Source: Sphingomonadaceae bacterium (GTDB lineage Bacteria; Pseudomonadota; Alphaproteobacteria; Sphingomonadales; Sphingomonadaceae). From it: a stretch of DNA of 64,000 nt. Under the pieces are notes generated by a model, which did no database searches, was not told the origin of the DNA, and saw only the letters and a list, made by a program, of their open reading frames with translations. Below, piece after piece: positions 45,679-53,818 of the stretch (positions are counted from its first letter, which is position 1; each line of letters begins with the position of its first letter). The stretch spans positions 1 to 64,000 of the forward strand of contig JACKLA010000007.1 of assembly GCA_024236155.1 (NCBI GenBank), written 5' to 3'. The translations under genes were made by a program, and so were the position numbers.

Positions 45679-45694
45679 ATGCATAGGTATGCAT
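45679..45694. promoter_or_regulatory. Perfect 16-bp palindrome at the start of the fba transcript
   Basis: ATGCATA-GG-TATGCAT lies just downstream of the predicted transcription start. Its position suits an operator for a dimeric repressor of glycolytic aldolase expression. It could also form a weak RNA hairpin. No regulator is identified. Confidence 0.5.
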
Positions 45695-45722
45695 GGACTG
45701 TTTTCAGACACGGGATGCTCAC

Positions 45723-46610
45723 ATGACCTTTGAAGAAATGACCGCCAGGATCGCCACCGGGCAGGGCTTTATTGCCGCGCTCGACCAGTCGGGTGGTTCA
45801 ACTCCCAAGGCTCTCAAGGGTTATGGCGTCGAGGATGGCGCCTGGTCGACCGAAGATGAAATGTTCGGCCTGATCCACGAAATGCGCCAGCGCATTATCG
45901 AAAGCCCCTGTTTCGGCAATGGCAAGGTCATCGGCGCGATCCTGTTCGAGAAGACAATGGATGGCCAAAGCGGCGGCAAAAGTGTGCCAGCCCGCCTGGC
46001 GGAGCGTGGTGTTGTGCCTTTCCTCAAGGTCGACAAGGGGCTCGAGGACGAGAGCAACGGCGCCCAACTGATGAAGCCGAACCCCGGTCTCGAAGCCATG
46101 TGCGATCGAGCGAAAGCGCTGGGCGTATTTGGCACCAAGATGCGTTCGGTGATCAAATCGAACAATGCTGCGGGTATCAAGGCTGTGGTAGAGCAGCAAT
46201 TCGCGGAAGGTGCGCGCATTATCGGCTGCGGGCTAATGCCGATCCTCGAGCCGGAATACGATATCACGGCTGGCGACCGCGCCGAAGGCGAGAAGGTGCT
46301 GCTGGCGGAGATCGAAGCGGGCCTCGACGCGCTGCCGGAAGGCCAGCAGATCATGCTCAAGCTTTCGATCCCGAAGGAAGCTGGCCTTTATTCGGGACTG
46401 GTCGGTCACCCGAAGGTCCTGCGAGTGGTCGCCCTGTCGGGTGGCTATTCGACCGACGATGCCTGTGCTGAACTGGCAAAGAACCCCGGCATGATCGCCA
46501 GCTTCAGTCGCGGATTGCTGCAGGATCTGCGCCATCAGCAGAGCGATACCGAGTTCGATGGGACCCTGTCGGCCGCAATCGACCAGATCCATGCGGCTAG
46601 CGTTGCCTGA
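45723..46610 (+). CDS. fba: Class I fructose-bisphosphate aldolase
   Basis: A 295-residue class I (Schiff-base) aldolase of the bacterial short type, splitting fructose-1,6-bisphosphate. It shows FIAALDQSGGSTPKAL, GAILFEKTMDG, VPFLKVDKGLE, FGTKMRSVIKS, MPILEPEYDI and LKLSIPKEAGLY, holding the lysines of the active site. No metal-binding class II motifs are seen. The ATG was chosen for the family start (MTFEEMTARIATG). It ends the carbon-metabolism run but has its own promoter. Confidence 0.95.
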   Translation: MTFEEMTARIATGQGFIAALDQSGGSTPKALKGYGVEDGAWSTEDEMFGLIHEMRQRIIESPCFGNGKVIGAILFEKTMDGQSGGKSVPARLAERGVVPFLKVDKGLEDESNGAQLMKPNPGLEAMCDRAKALGVFGTKMRSVIKSNNAAGIKAVVEQQFAEGARIIGCGLMPILEPEYDITAGDRAEGEKVLLAEIEAGLDALPEGQQIMLKLSIPKEAGLYSGLVGHPKVLRVVALSGGYSTDDACAELAKNPGMIASFSRGLLQDLRHQQSDTEFDGTLSAAIDQIHAASVA

Positions 46611-46623
46611 ACGGCTTTAACCG

Positions 46624-47004
46624 TCAGTCCGGCTGCCAGCGGAAATTCAGTCGATAGTATTTTAGTGGGATTGCACCTGCATCGCTCGGCGGAGTGGAGG
46701 TCGAGATTAGCGTCAACACTCCGCCGTCGAGTTGCACGGGCTGGCCCAGTTCCAGCGCGAACTCGCGGTCACGGCCGCGATGCTGCACTATTGCGGCAAC
46801 GACCAGTCGATCTTCCCGGAAACAGATCACGCGCTCGGTGCACCGTGTATCGCGCATGATTCCGAAGGCTGTGATCGCCAGGTCGCCGGTAATATCTGCG
46901 CGTTCGAATATGCGCACGTCGTTCTGCTGCACATAATTGGGAGCGTCGGCTACCATTGCCGTGGCAGATGCCAGTGCCGCACCGATAAGCAAAATCGCCT
47001 TCAT
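46624..47004 (-). CDS. Small exported protein of unknown function
   Basis: A 126-residue protein with a signal peptide (MKAILLIGAALASATAMVADA) and a beta-rich body containing two cysteines (DTRCTERVICFRED) that may form a disulfide. Family not recognised. A strong AAAGGAG ribosome site fixes the start. It converges with fba, 13 bases apart. Confidence 0.65.
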   Translation of the reverse strand: MKAILLIGAALASATAMVADAPNYVQQNDVRIFERADITGDLAITAFGIMRDTRCTERVICFREDRLVVAAIVQHRGRDREFALELGQPVQLDGGVLTLISTSTPPSDAGAIPLKYYRLNFRWQPD

Positions 47005-47042
47005 CGCCTTGCTCCTTTCGATCCGCTGCGAAACGGACCCTC

Positions 47043-47070
47043 TTGGCTGGCGCCAATGCAACGGATAGGG
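47043..47070 (+). promoter_or_regulatory. Candidate promoter giving a leaderless thiE mRNA
   Basis: TTGGCT and ATAGGG are spaced by 16 bases; ATAGGG ends seven bases before the thiE ATG and GCGTGCA fills the gap. No Shine-Dalgarno and no TPP-riboswitch motif is visible. Confidence 0.42.
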
Positions 47071-47077
47071 GCGTGCA

Positions 47078-47719
47078 ATGTCCAGTGAACCGCACGGCCA
47101 GCCGCGCTGCCAACTCTATCTTATCTCGCCGCTCGATGTAGGCGGGAATTTTCCCGAGCGCCTCGCCCGCGCATTGGATGTCCTGAAACCGGACAATCCG
47201 GCGGCCGCGTTCCAGTTTCGCGTGAAGGATGTCGACCAGCATGAGGCGGCGCGACTGGCAGAGCCCTTGCAGGCGATTTGCGCCGAACGGAACGTGGCCT
47301 TCATCGTCAATGACAGCATAGCACTCGCCCGGCGCCTTGGTGCCGATGGGGTTCACCTTGGGCAAGGCGATGGCTCGGCAAAAGAAGCGCGTGAACTGCT
47401 TGGCAAGGACGCACAGATCGGTGTGACTTGCCATGCATCCAAGCACCTCGCGATGGTGGCCGGGGAAGAGGGTGCGGACTATGTTGCTTTCGGCGCATTT
47501 TACCCGAGCAGCACGAAGGAAACCGAACATCGTGCCGAGCCGGAACTGCTCGAATGGTGGAGCAAGCTGTTCGAGATACCCTGCGTGGCCATAGGCGGTA
47601 TCACGCCCGACAATTGCGGCCTGCTGGTTGAGGCAGGTGCCGATTTTCTCGCGGTTTCGGGTGCTGTCTGGAACGGCGATGAAGAGGTAGCGATAAGGGC
47701 TTTCGCCGAACGACTGTAA
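47078..47719 (+). CDS. thiE: Thiamine-phosphate synthase
   Basis: A 213-residue TIM-barrel enzyme joining HMP-PP and the thiazole phosphate to make thiamine phosphate. It has FQFRVKD (family QxRxK), FIVNDSIALARRLGADGVHLGQGD, DYVAFGAFYPSSTK and AIGGITPDNC. The residue in QxRxK is changed slightly (FRVKD), so a thiamine-like relative is possible, but phosphate- and Mg-binding segments are intact. Its stop abuts that of the convergent gene. Confidence 0.88.
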   Translation: MSSEPHGQPRCQLYLISPLDVGGNFPERLARALDVLKPDNPAAAFQFRVKDVDQHEAARLAEPLQAICAERNVAFIVNDSIALARRLGADGVHLGQGDGSAKEARELLGKDAQIGVTCHASKHLAMVAGEEGADYVAFGAFYPSSTKETEHRAEPELLEWWSKLFEIPCVAIGGITPDNCGLLVEAGADFLAVSGAVWNGDEEVAIRAFAERL

Positions 47720-48088
47720 TCAGCGCGCTGCCGCACCACCACGCGTACAGCGGATACGGCCCGGATTGCCCTGTTCATCGAGCCACAGCAGCGTCGCGCT
47801 GCCAACGCGCTTGAAGCGCATTCCTTTCATCGGGCCGCGCGTAAAAACGACGCGATCGCCCGTCATCAGATAGATGCCTGAACCGGCATCGGTGTGATAG
47901 GTCGATGCATTCTTGATCGTGAAGCTCTTGCCCTGCAGTTCGCGCCACGCCTCGCCGCCCGCATCGCCCGGCAGCGAACAGGTGTAAGGGCCATGTGGCA
48001 AGGTCCCGAGCATGCCTGCTGTTGCCATTGAGGGCACTGCAAGGCTTGCGGCAAGCGCGCACGGGGCAAAGATCGATCGGCGGTCCAT
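47720..48088 (-). CDS. Small exported protein of unknown function
   Basis: A 122-residue protein with a signal peptide (FAPCALAASLAVPSMATA), a conserved-looking PHGPYTCSLPGDAGGEAW and a C-terminal GNPGRIRCTRG, so two cysteines probably pair in the periplasm. Family not recognised. No ribosome site; a -10-like TAGTTA ends seven bases before the ATG. Confidence 0.65.
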   Translation of the reverse strand: MDRRSIFAPCALAASLAVPSMATAGMLGTLPHGPYTCSLPGDAGGEAWRELQGKSFTIKNASTYHTDAGSGIYLMTGDRVVFTRGPMKGMRFKRVGSATLLWLDEQGNPGRIRCTRGGAAAR

Positions 48089-48095
48089 TGGCCGG

Positions 48096-48124
48096 TAACT
48101 AGCGTGTGGAGACGAATAGCGCCA
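48096..48124 (-). promoter_or_regulatory. Candidate leaderless promoter of the small exported gene
   Basis: On the minus strand, TGGCGC and TAGTTA are spaced by 17 bases and TAGTTA ends seven bases before the ATG. The -35 match is poor. Confidence 0.3.
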
Positions 48125-48130
48125 GCCGCC

Positions 48131-48159
48131 TTGCCCGTTGCCGTAGGCTGGGCTAAAGG
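48131..48159 (+). promoter_or_regulatory. Probable efp promoter
   Basis: TTGCCC and TAAAGG are spaced by 17 bases, then CGCGCCCG. The leader of about 55 bases holds a small hairpin (CGGGGC-ACAGC-GCCCCG) before the start codon. Confidence 0.55.
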
Positions 48160-48219
48160 CGCGCCCGCGTATCGACGGGGCACAGCGCCCCGCGAGAACA
48201 ACCCAAGAAGGCCAATTCC

Positions 48220-48783
48220 ATGAAAATCAGCGGCGTGGACATCCGTCCCGGCAATATCCTCGAATATGAAGGCGGCATCTGGAAGGTCGCCAAGATACAG
48301 CACACCCAGCCGGGCAAGGGCGGGGCATATATGCAGGTCGAGATGAAGAACCTGCAGGATGGCCGCAAGACCAACGTGCGCTTCCGCAGCGCCGACACGA
48401 TCGAGCGCGTGCGGCTCGACACCAAGGAATTCCAGTACCTCTATGAAGACGGTGAAATGCTGGTGTTCATGGACAATGACACTTTCGAGCAGATCATGCT
48501 GCCGTCGGACCTGTTGGGCGATGCCAAGGCATTCCTGCAGGACGGCATGGAAGTGACGCTGGAACTGTGGGAAGAAAAGCCGATTTCGGTCGCGCTGCCC
48601 GAGCAGGTCGAAGCAGTGATCGTCGAGGCCGATGCAGTGGTTAAGGGGCAGACTGCCTCATCCAGCTACAAACCTGCCGTGCTCGACAACGGTGTGCGCG
48701 TGATGGTTCCGCCTCATATCGAGAGCGGTACTCGCATCGTCGTCGATGTGTATGAACGGACTTACGTCGGTAAGGCGAGCTAA
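48220..48783 (+). CDS. efp: Elongation factor P
   Basis: EF-P, 187 residues, rescues ribosomes stalled on polyproline. The three beta-barrel domains are all present. The tip loop reads QPGKGGAY with lysine at position 33, the residue modified by EpmA-type lysylation in many bacteria. The C-terminus contains SGTRIVVDVYERTYVGKAS. A leader with its own promoter precedes it and suhB follows after five bases. Confidence 0.98.
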   Translation: MKISGVDIRPGNILEYEGGIWKVAKIQHTQPGKGGAYMQVEMKNLQDGRKTNVRFRSADTIERVRLDTKEFQYLYEDGEMLVFMDNDTFEQIMLPSDLLGDAKAFLQDGMEVTLELWEEKPISVALPEQVEAVIVEADAVVKGQTASSSYKPAVLDNGVRVMVPPHIESGTRIVVDVYERTYVGKAS

Positions 48784-48788
48784 CCCCG

Positions 48789-49610
48789 ATGGCAGCCCTT
48801 TCTGGCCTCATTCGCGTCATGGAACGCGCCGCGCGCAAGGCGGGCGGTCGCCTGCGGCGCGACTTCGGCGAAATCGAGCATCTGCAGGTCAGCCGCAAGG
48901 GCCCGGCGGACTTCGTGTCGAAAGCCGATATGCGCGCCGAACGCACTCTTTACGACGAACTTCTTGCTGCACGGCCCGATTGGGGCTTCGTGCTGGAGGA
49001 AGCGGGCATCATCGAAGGCGATGCGGACAAGCCGCGCTGGATCATAGATCCGCTCGACGGGACCAGCAATTTCCTCCACGGCATCCCGCATTTCGCGATC
49101 AGCATTGCAGTGCAGGAACCGAAGCTCGGTGGCGGGGGTTGGGGCGATGTGACCGCAGCGGTCATCTACAACCCGATCACCGATGAAACCTTCTGGGCCG
49201 AGAAAACACGCGGCGCATGGCTGCATGACGGACGGTTGCGGGTTTCTTCGCGCAGCCGCTTGCCCGATTCGCTTATCGCGACGGGTATCCCGTTCCAGGG
49301 CGCGGGCGATTTCGCCGAGTGGACAAAGATATTCAGTGCGATCGGACCGGAAGTTGCGGGCATCCGCCGCTTCGGCGCCGCCTCGCTTGATCTCGCCTGG
49401 GTGGCTGCTGGCCGTTTCGACGGGTTCTGGGAAAGCGGGCTCAAGGATTGGGATACCGCTGCAGGTTGCTTGCTCGTCCGCGAGGCGGGTGGCTTCGTGA
49501 GCGATTTCCGCGGTCGTTCGCAGCCGATCCATGCGCAGCAAGTGCTTGCGGCCAACGACACGCTGCACTCCAAACTGCACAAGCTGCTGGCGGGCGCGCT
49601 GAAGGGCTGA
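48789..49610 (+). CDS. suhB: Inositol-1-monophosphatase SuhB-like
   Basis: A 273-residue Mg-dependent phosphatase with WIIDPLDGTSNFLHGIPHFAIS (first metal site), the glutamate pair in LEEAG, and the second site WESGLKDWDTAAGCLLVREAGG. This is the canonical inositol monophosphatase pattern. In E. coli SuhB also joins the rRNA antitermination complex. It is co-transcribed with efp, a link seen in other Alphaproteobacteria. Confidence 0.92.
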   Translation: MAALSGLIRVMERAARKAGGRLRRDFGEIEHLQVSRKGPADFVSKADMRAERTLYDELLAARPDWGFVLEEAGIIEGDADKPRWIIDPLDGTSNFLHGIPHFAISIAVQEPKLGGGGWGDVTAAVIYNPITDETFWAEKTRGAWLHDGRLRVSSRSRLPDSLIATGIPFQGAGDFAEWTKIFSAIGPEVAGIRRFGAASLDLAWVAAGRFDGFWESGLKDWDTAAGCLLVREAGGFVSDFRGRSQPIHAQQVLAANDTLHSKLHKLLAGALKG

Positions 49611-49665
49611 GGTTTGACTTGAAGCACGGGCAGTGCGCGGCTATCCGCCGCGCTCCTGCTTCAGT

Positions 49666-49750
49666 GCCCCTGTGGCGGAATTGGTAGACGCGCTCGACTC
49701 AAAATCGAGTTTCTTACGAAGTGCCGGTTCGAGTCCGGCCAGGGGTACCA
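49666..49750 (+). tRNA. tRNA-Leu (CAA)
   Basis: Class II cloverleaf with acceptor GCCCCTG/CAGGGGT, the D-arm GGCGGAATTGGTAGACGC, anticodon stem CTCGA/TCGAG with loop CTCAAAA (anticodon CAA), a long variable arm, the T-arm GGTTCGAGTCC and an encoded CCA. It is 85 bases long. A possible promoter (TTGAAG, 17 bases, TATCCG) lies at 49619-49647. Confidence 0.96.
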
Positions 49751-49824
49751 CACCAACCGAATTTGACGGCCGGGCAGCACCGCACGCCGAATTCGCTTGA
49801 ATTTGCGCGCGAGCTTTGGGACTC

Positions 49825-51636
49825 ATGGCCGCGACGATGCCCGGGATACCCTCTCCACACGCACTGGCTGCCATGATCGTTACGGTCGCGATGTTCGTCG
49901 CCTTTGCGCGCGGGCGGATGCCGGTTGAAATCGTATCGCTGCTGACCATCGCGGTGATCGCGGTCGGGCTCTATTTCTTCCCGCTGCCGGATACCGGGCC
50001 GACCGACGGGCTGCAGCTCGCTTTCTCCGGCTTCGGGCATTACGCGCTGATCACGATTTGCGCGCTGATGATCATGGGGCGGGGGCTGGTGGTAACCGGG
50101 GCGCTCGAGCCTGCTGCGCGGATGCTCGAACGCCTGTTCAAATGGAACCTGCAACTGGGACTGCTGATCTCGCTGGTCATGGCGTTCATCCTGTCCATGG
50201 GGGTCAACGACACCCCTGTGCTGGTCCTCCTCCTGCCGATTTTTGTCGCGCTCGCCCAAAAGGGGGCAATGCCGGCGTCCAAGACCCTGATCCCGCTCAA
50301 CGCCGCAGTGCTTATCGGCGGGATGGCGACCACCATCGGCACTTCGACGAATATCCTGGTCGTTTCGATCGCACGCGATCTTGGCATGCCGCCGATGAGT
50401 GTGTTCCACTTCACGCCCATCGTGCTTGCCGCTGGCCTGGTCGCGCTGCCTTATCTCTGGCTGGTGATGCCGCGCCTGCTGGGTGACAACCGGGTAGAGG
50501 ACACCGCCATCCTGCGGCGATTCCATACCCGGTTGCGTATCGGGAACGACAGCGCGCTGGCCGGGCAGGAAATAGCGAGCGTTATCCCCGGCCTGCCGAA
50601 AGATATTACCTTCCATGACCAGCCCAGCGGCCCGCTGACCCCGCAACAGCGCGTGCATATCTCAGGCACGCACGAGGGGCTGGAAGAGGCGATGCGGACG
50701 TTGCGCAGCGAGGTGGCACCGACATGGGTGCTCGACCGGATCAAGCGCAGTTCACAGTCCAAGGGGCAGGATATCGTTGTGGTCGAAATGACCGTGACGC
50801 CCGATTCCCGCCTTGTGAATCGCACCCTGCCGACATCCGGTATTGCCGACCTGTATGGCGTCGCGGTCCTCGGCATCCATCGGCCCGAACGTCTCGTCGG
50901 CGAACGGGAGCAATATAGCGATGGCGGCGACCTGCGCATGGCGGAAGGCGACGTCCTGCTGGTGATGGGCTTGCCCGAAGACCTGCAACAGTTTGCCCGT
51001 GCAGACAGCCTGCTAACGCTCGACGGGGCACGCGAACTGCCGCGTCGATCCAAGGCGGTCCTCGCAGGCGGGATCATGATCGGGTCTGTCGGCCTGGCGT
51101 CGATCGGTTTCCTGCCGATCGCGGTCTCCGCCCTCGCCGGGGCCATTTTGATGTTCGTGACCGGCTGCGTTAAGTTCGACCGGGTGGGGAGGGCGCTTTC
51201 GGCCAAGGTCATCGTGCTGGTCGCCGCCAGTATCGCCATCGGACGAATTATCGATGACAGCGGTGCGGCCGAGTGGCTGGGATCGGTTCTCGCCATAGGG
51301 CTTGGCTATCTCGCCCCTGCGGCGGTGCTCGCCGCGATCATGTTGTTCGTAACGATCCTGACCAACTTTGCGTCGAACGCCACTGCGGCGACGGTCGGTA
51401 CGCCGATTGCTTTCAGTATCGCCACCAAGCTCGGCTTGCCGCCCGAGCCGCTGATCCTCGCGGTGCTGTTCGGCTGCAACCTGTGTTACGCGACACCCAT
51501 CGCCTATCAGACCAACATGCTGATCATGGGTGAGGGTAGCTACGAATTCAAAGACTACATCCGCACCGGCGTGCCGCTGGTGATCCTGATGGTTACGACG
51601 CTTTCGATCCTGCTGGTGCTTACCTACGGCATGTGA
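49825..51636 (+). CDS. SLC13-family permease with two RCK_C domains
   Basis: A 603-residue membrane protein. The N-terminal half (about residues 10-220) has six or so membrane segments with the SLC13/DASS motif MGVNDTPVLVLLLP and IGTSTNILVVSIA. Residues 225-410 are cytoplasmic and carry two TrkA-C (RCK_C)-like units. The C-terminal half has five more segments with FASNATAATVGTPIAF. The family moves dicarboxylates, sulfate or similar anions with sodium. Substrate not known. It directly precedes an M20 hydrolase gene, 35 bases apart. Confidence 0.88.
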   Translation: MAATMPGIPSPHALAAMIVTVAMFVAFARGRMPVEIVSLLTIAVIAVGLYFFPLPDTGPTDGLQLAFSGFGHYALITICALMIMGRGLVVTGALEPAARMLERLFKWNLQLGLLISLVMAFILSMGVNDTPVLVLLLPIFVALAQKGAMPASKTLIPLNAAVLIGGMATTIGTSTNILVVSIARDLGMPPMSVFHFTPIVLAAGLVALPYLWLVMPRLLGDNRVEDTAILRRFHTRLRIGNDSALAGQEIASVIPGLPKDITFHDQPSGPLTPQQRVHISGTHEGLEEAMRTLRSEVAPTWVLDRIKRSSQSKGQDIVVVEMTVTPDSRLVNRTLPTSGIADLYGVAVLGIHRPERLVGEREQYSDGGDLRMAEGDVLLVMGLPEDLQQFARADSLLTLDGARELPRRSKAVLAGGIMIGSVGLASIGFLPIAVSALAGAILMFVTGCVKFDRVGRALSAKVIVLVAASIAIGRIIDDSGAAEWLGSVLAIGLGYLAPAAVLAAIMLFVTILTNFASNATAATVGTPIAFSIATKLGLPPEPLILAVLFGCNLCYATPIAYQTNMLIMGEGSYEFKDYIRTGVPLVILMVTTLSILLVLTYGM

Positions 51637-51671
51637 TCGAGCGACCGCCAAGTTCGAACAAGGGGAATTCG

Positions 51672-52985
51672 ATGTTCAAGAAGCTTTGCCTGACTGCAGC
51701 ACTCGCCGCCTTTGCAACGCCTGCCTCGGCCAATGACCTGCGCGAATCCCTGGCGGGCGACATGCCTGAACTGATGGAGATGTATCGTGATCTCCACGCC
51801 AACCCGGAATTGAGCTTCATGGAGTTCGAGACGGCGGCGAAGCTGGCGAAACGGATGCGCGCGCTGGGTTTCGATGTGACCGAAGGCGTCGGCAAGACCG
51901 GTGTGGTCGGCGTGATGAAAAATGGCGATGGCCCCGTGGTGATGCTGCGCGCGGACATGGATGGCTTGCCGGTGATCGAACAGACCGGGCTGCCATTTGC
52001 ATCGAAACGTGTTTCCACCCCCGCATCGGGGATCGAAACCGGGGTGATGCATGCATGCGGCCACGATACCCACATGACCGGGCTGATTGGCGCTGCCCGG
52101 CTGCTGGTCGAGCGCAAGGACCAGTGGTCGGGCACGCTGATCCTGATCGGACAGCCCGCAGAGGAGCTGGGCGAGGGTGCCCTGGCCATGCTCGAGGACG
52201 GGCTGTTCACCCGCTTCCCCAAGCCCGATTATGTGCTGGGTTTCCATGACGCAGCGCAGTTCCCGGCCGGGATGATCGGTTACTCGCCAGGCTATGCGCT
52301 GGCCAATGTCGACAGTGTCGATGTCGTGGTGCCGGGTGTGGGTGGGCATGGCGCCTATCCGCACACCACCAAGGACCCGATCGTTCTCGCCAGTGCGATT
52401 GTGATGAAACTGCAAACATTGGTGAGCCGCGAAAGCAGCCCGCTCGATCCGGCGGTGGTGACTGTCGGCAGCTTCCATGCGGGGGCCAAGCACAACATCA
52501 TTTCGGACGAGGCAAAGCTGCAACTTACGGTGCGTTCCTACTCTGACGAATCGCGCAAGCTGCTGCTCGACGGAATTGCACGGATCGCGCGCGGTGAAGC
52601 AATCGCTGCAGGAATGCCTGAGGATCGTATGCCAACGGTCACCGTTGCCGACCCATACACACCCTCGACCTACAACACGCCGGATTTCACGGAAGAAGTC
52701 ATGGGCCGTATGCGTGCACGCTTTGGTGACGATAGGGTCAAACAGGTGCCTTCGGTGATGGGTGGCGAAGATTTCGGCCAGTTCTACCGTGCCGACCCCG
52801 ATGGCATACAGTCGCTGATCTTCTGGGTCGGCGGCGTGCCGCAGGAGAAGATCGATGCCGCCGCCGCCGGGGAAGCGACCTTGCCCTCGCTGCACAGCCC
52901 GTTCTGGGCACCCGATGCCGAAAAGGTGATCGCCACGGCAGCAGAAGCCCTGTCGAGCGCGACACTGGATATCATGAAGAAATAG
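51672..52985 (+). CDS. Exported M20-family amidohydrolase
   Basis: A 437-residue metal-dependent amidohydrolase of the IAA-amino-acid/hippurate hydrolase group. It begins with a signal peptide (MFKKLCLTAALAAFATPASA), so it acts in the periplasm. Metal-site motifs are RADMDGLPVIEQTGLPF, MHACGHDTHMTGLIG, PAEELGEGA and GGEDFGQF; the dimer domain shows GHGAYPHTTKDPI. A good AGGGG site sets the start. It may process a compound imported by the neighbouring permease. Confidence 0.92.
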   Translation: MFKKLCLTAALAAFATPASANDLRESLAGDMPELMEMYRDLHANPELSFMEFETAAKLAKRMRALGFDVTEGVGKTGVVGVMKNGDGPVVMLRADMDGLPVIEQTGLPFASKRVSTPASGIETGVMHACGHDTHMTGLIGAARLLVERKDQWSGTLILIGQPAEELGEGALAMLEDGLFTRFPKPDYVLGFHDAAQFPAGMIGYSPGYALANVDSVDVVVPGVGGHGAYPHTTKDPIVLASAIVMKLQTLVSRESSPLDPAVVTVGSFHAGAKHNIISDEAKLQLTVRSYSDESRKLLLDGIARIARGEAIAAGMPEDRMPTVTVADPYTPSTYNTPDFTEEVMGRMRARFGDDRVKQVPSVMGGEDFGQFYRADPDGIQSLIFWVGGVPQEKIDAAAAGEATLPSLHSPFWAPDAEKVIATAAEALSSATLDIMKK

Positions 52986-52994
52986 CCCGGGGGG

Positions 52995-53486
52995 CTACAT
53001 GTCGGCTGCTTCGCCGCCGCCCGAACGCTCCAGCGATCCCACCGACAGGTTGCGGATCGCCTGTTCCTCATTGACCGGGCTTGAGCTCGCATTGAGGATC
53101 TTGAGCAAGGCTTCCTGCTCGGATTTCGACAGCGCCTGGAATTGTTCCAGTGTCATGCCGAGTTTCTTCAGCTTTGCGACCCACGCAGGTGAACCGCCCG
53201 TGCGAAGGCCCGATCGGGATCCCGTACCGCCGCTATAGCTGGTGCCGGAGCCAGGGTCCGAATGGTAGCTGGCGTGTTCCGACCGCTTCGGTTCCTGCAT
53301 CTTGATGCCGGTAAGTTCCGCCTCCTGCACCGTTTCAGCGGCCTTGGCGGCGTTATCCATCATGGCTTCGCGATTATCGCCGTCGGCAAACACCGCCATT
53401 GCGAGAGTGATACCCACTGTCGCGATAGCAAAGTGCCGATACATCTTCATATCGGTTGCGTTGAAGGCTTTTTTCCGGCGCGCCAT
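52995..53486 (-). CDS. Small membrane-anchored or exported protein of unknown function
   Basis: A 163-residue protein with a basic N-terminus (MARRKKAFN), one membrane or signal segment (HFAIATVGITLAMAVFA), a Gly/Ser-rich middle (GSGTSYSGGTGSRSG) and an acidic helical part (WVAKLKKLGMTLEQFQALSKSEQEALL). Not recognised. Its stop codon and that of the convergent M20 gene sit at the two ends of one small palindrome. Confidence 0.6.
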   Translation of the reverse strand: MARRKKAFNATDMKMYRHFAIATVGITLAMAVFADGDNREAMMDNAAKAAETVQEAELTGIKMQEPKRSEHASYHSDPGSGTSYSGGTGSRSGLRTGGSPAWVAKLKKLGMTLEQFQALSKSEQEALLKILNASSSPVNEEQAIRNLSVGSLERSGGGEAADM

Positions 53487-53566
53487 ATGCGTGCCTTACA
53501 GCCCCTGCGTTAACCACGTGATCGTGCTTATGGTTACGAACAGGTTTAGGATGGCCACAAACTATA

Positions 53567-53602
53567 TCGACCGCCGAAGCACCAAGGTGCTCCGACGGTC
53601 GA
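53567..53602 (-). terminator. Hairpin after the aceA operon
   Basis: A 17-bp near-perfect stem (TCGACCGTCGGAGCACC with GGTGCTTCGGCGGTCGA on the minus strand, two G-T pairs) lies 32 bases after the small gene's stop. The T-run that follows is weak (TATAGTTT), so it may be a terminator or a 3'-end stabiliser. The 147 bases between the flanking genes hold nothing else I can name. Confidence 0.6.
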
Positions 53603-53633
53603 GTTCTCCTCCCCAGGAGACTGTTTGCAGACC

Positions 53634-53807
53634 TCAGCTGTAAGTGCCGAGGCGGTGGTGCAAGGCGTTGATCTTGGCCAGTTCCTCGCGGTCTTCGGTC
53701 GCCTTGGCATGGCTTTCGAGGGCCCGCCGGAGCAGCTTGAAGTCTGCAGTCGAAAGCAGGGCGCGGGCGCGGCCCGGTTCGGTTGCCGTAGTCGTCGCAT
53801 CGGTCAT
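53634..53807 (-). CDS. 57-residue protein co-transcribed with aceA
   Basis: A small open frame starting MTDATTTATEPGRARALLS and ending NALHHRLGTYS. It is mostly helical and charged (FKLLRRALESHAKATEDREE). A strong AAGGAG lies eight bases before the ATG and overlaps the end of aceA, and the start is only 11 bases after the aceA stop, so translation from the same mRNA is very likely. It is too short for most gene callers. Function unknown; a helper for isocitrate lyase is conceivable. Confidence 0.75.
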   Translation of the reverse strand: MTDATTTATEPGRARALLSTADFKLLRRALESHAKATEDREELAKINALHHRLGTYS

Positions 53808-53818
53808 TGCATCACTCC

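Noticed and set aside
47005..47077. Possible TPP riboswitch before thiE
   Set aside because: The gap is only 73 bases and lacks the CTGAGA and ACCTGA elements.
49751..49824. Attachment site or integrated element at tRNA-Leu
   Set aside because: The downstream sequence leads directly into a permease gene; no integrase, direct repeat of the tRNA end or composition change was seen.
53546..53800. 84-codon minus-strand open frame overlapping the gene after aceA
   Set aside because: The neighbouring frame starting at 53807 has the AAGGAG site and a balanced helical sequence, while this frame is a run of R, P, S and C typical of a shadow.
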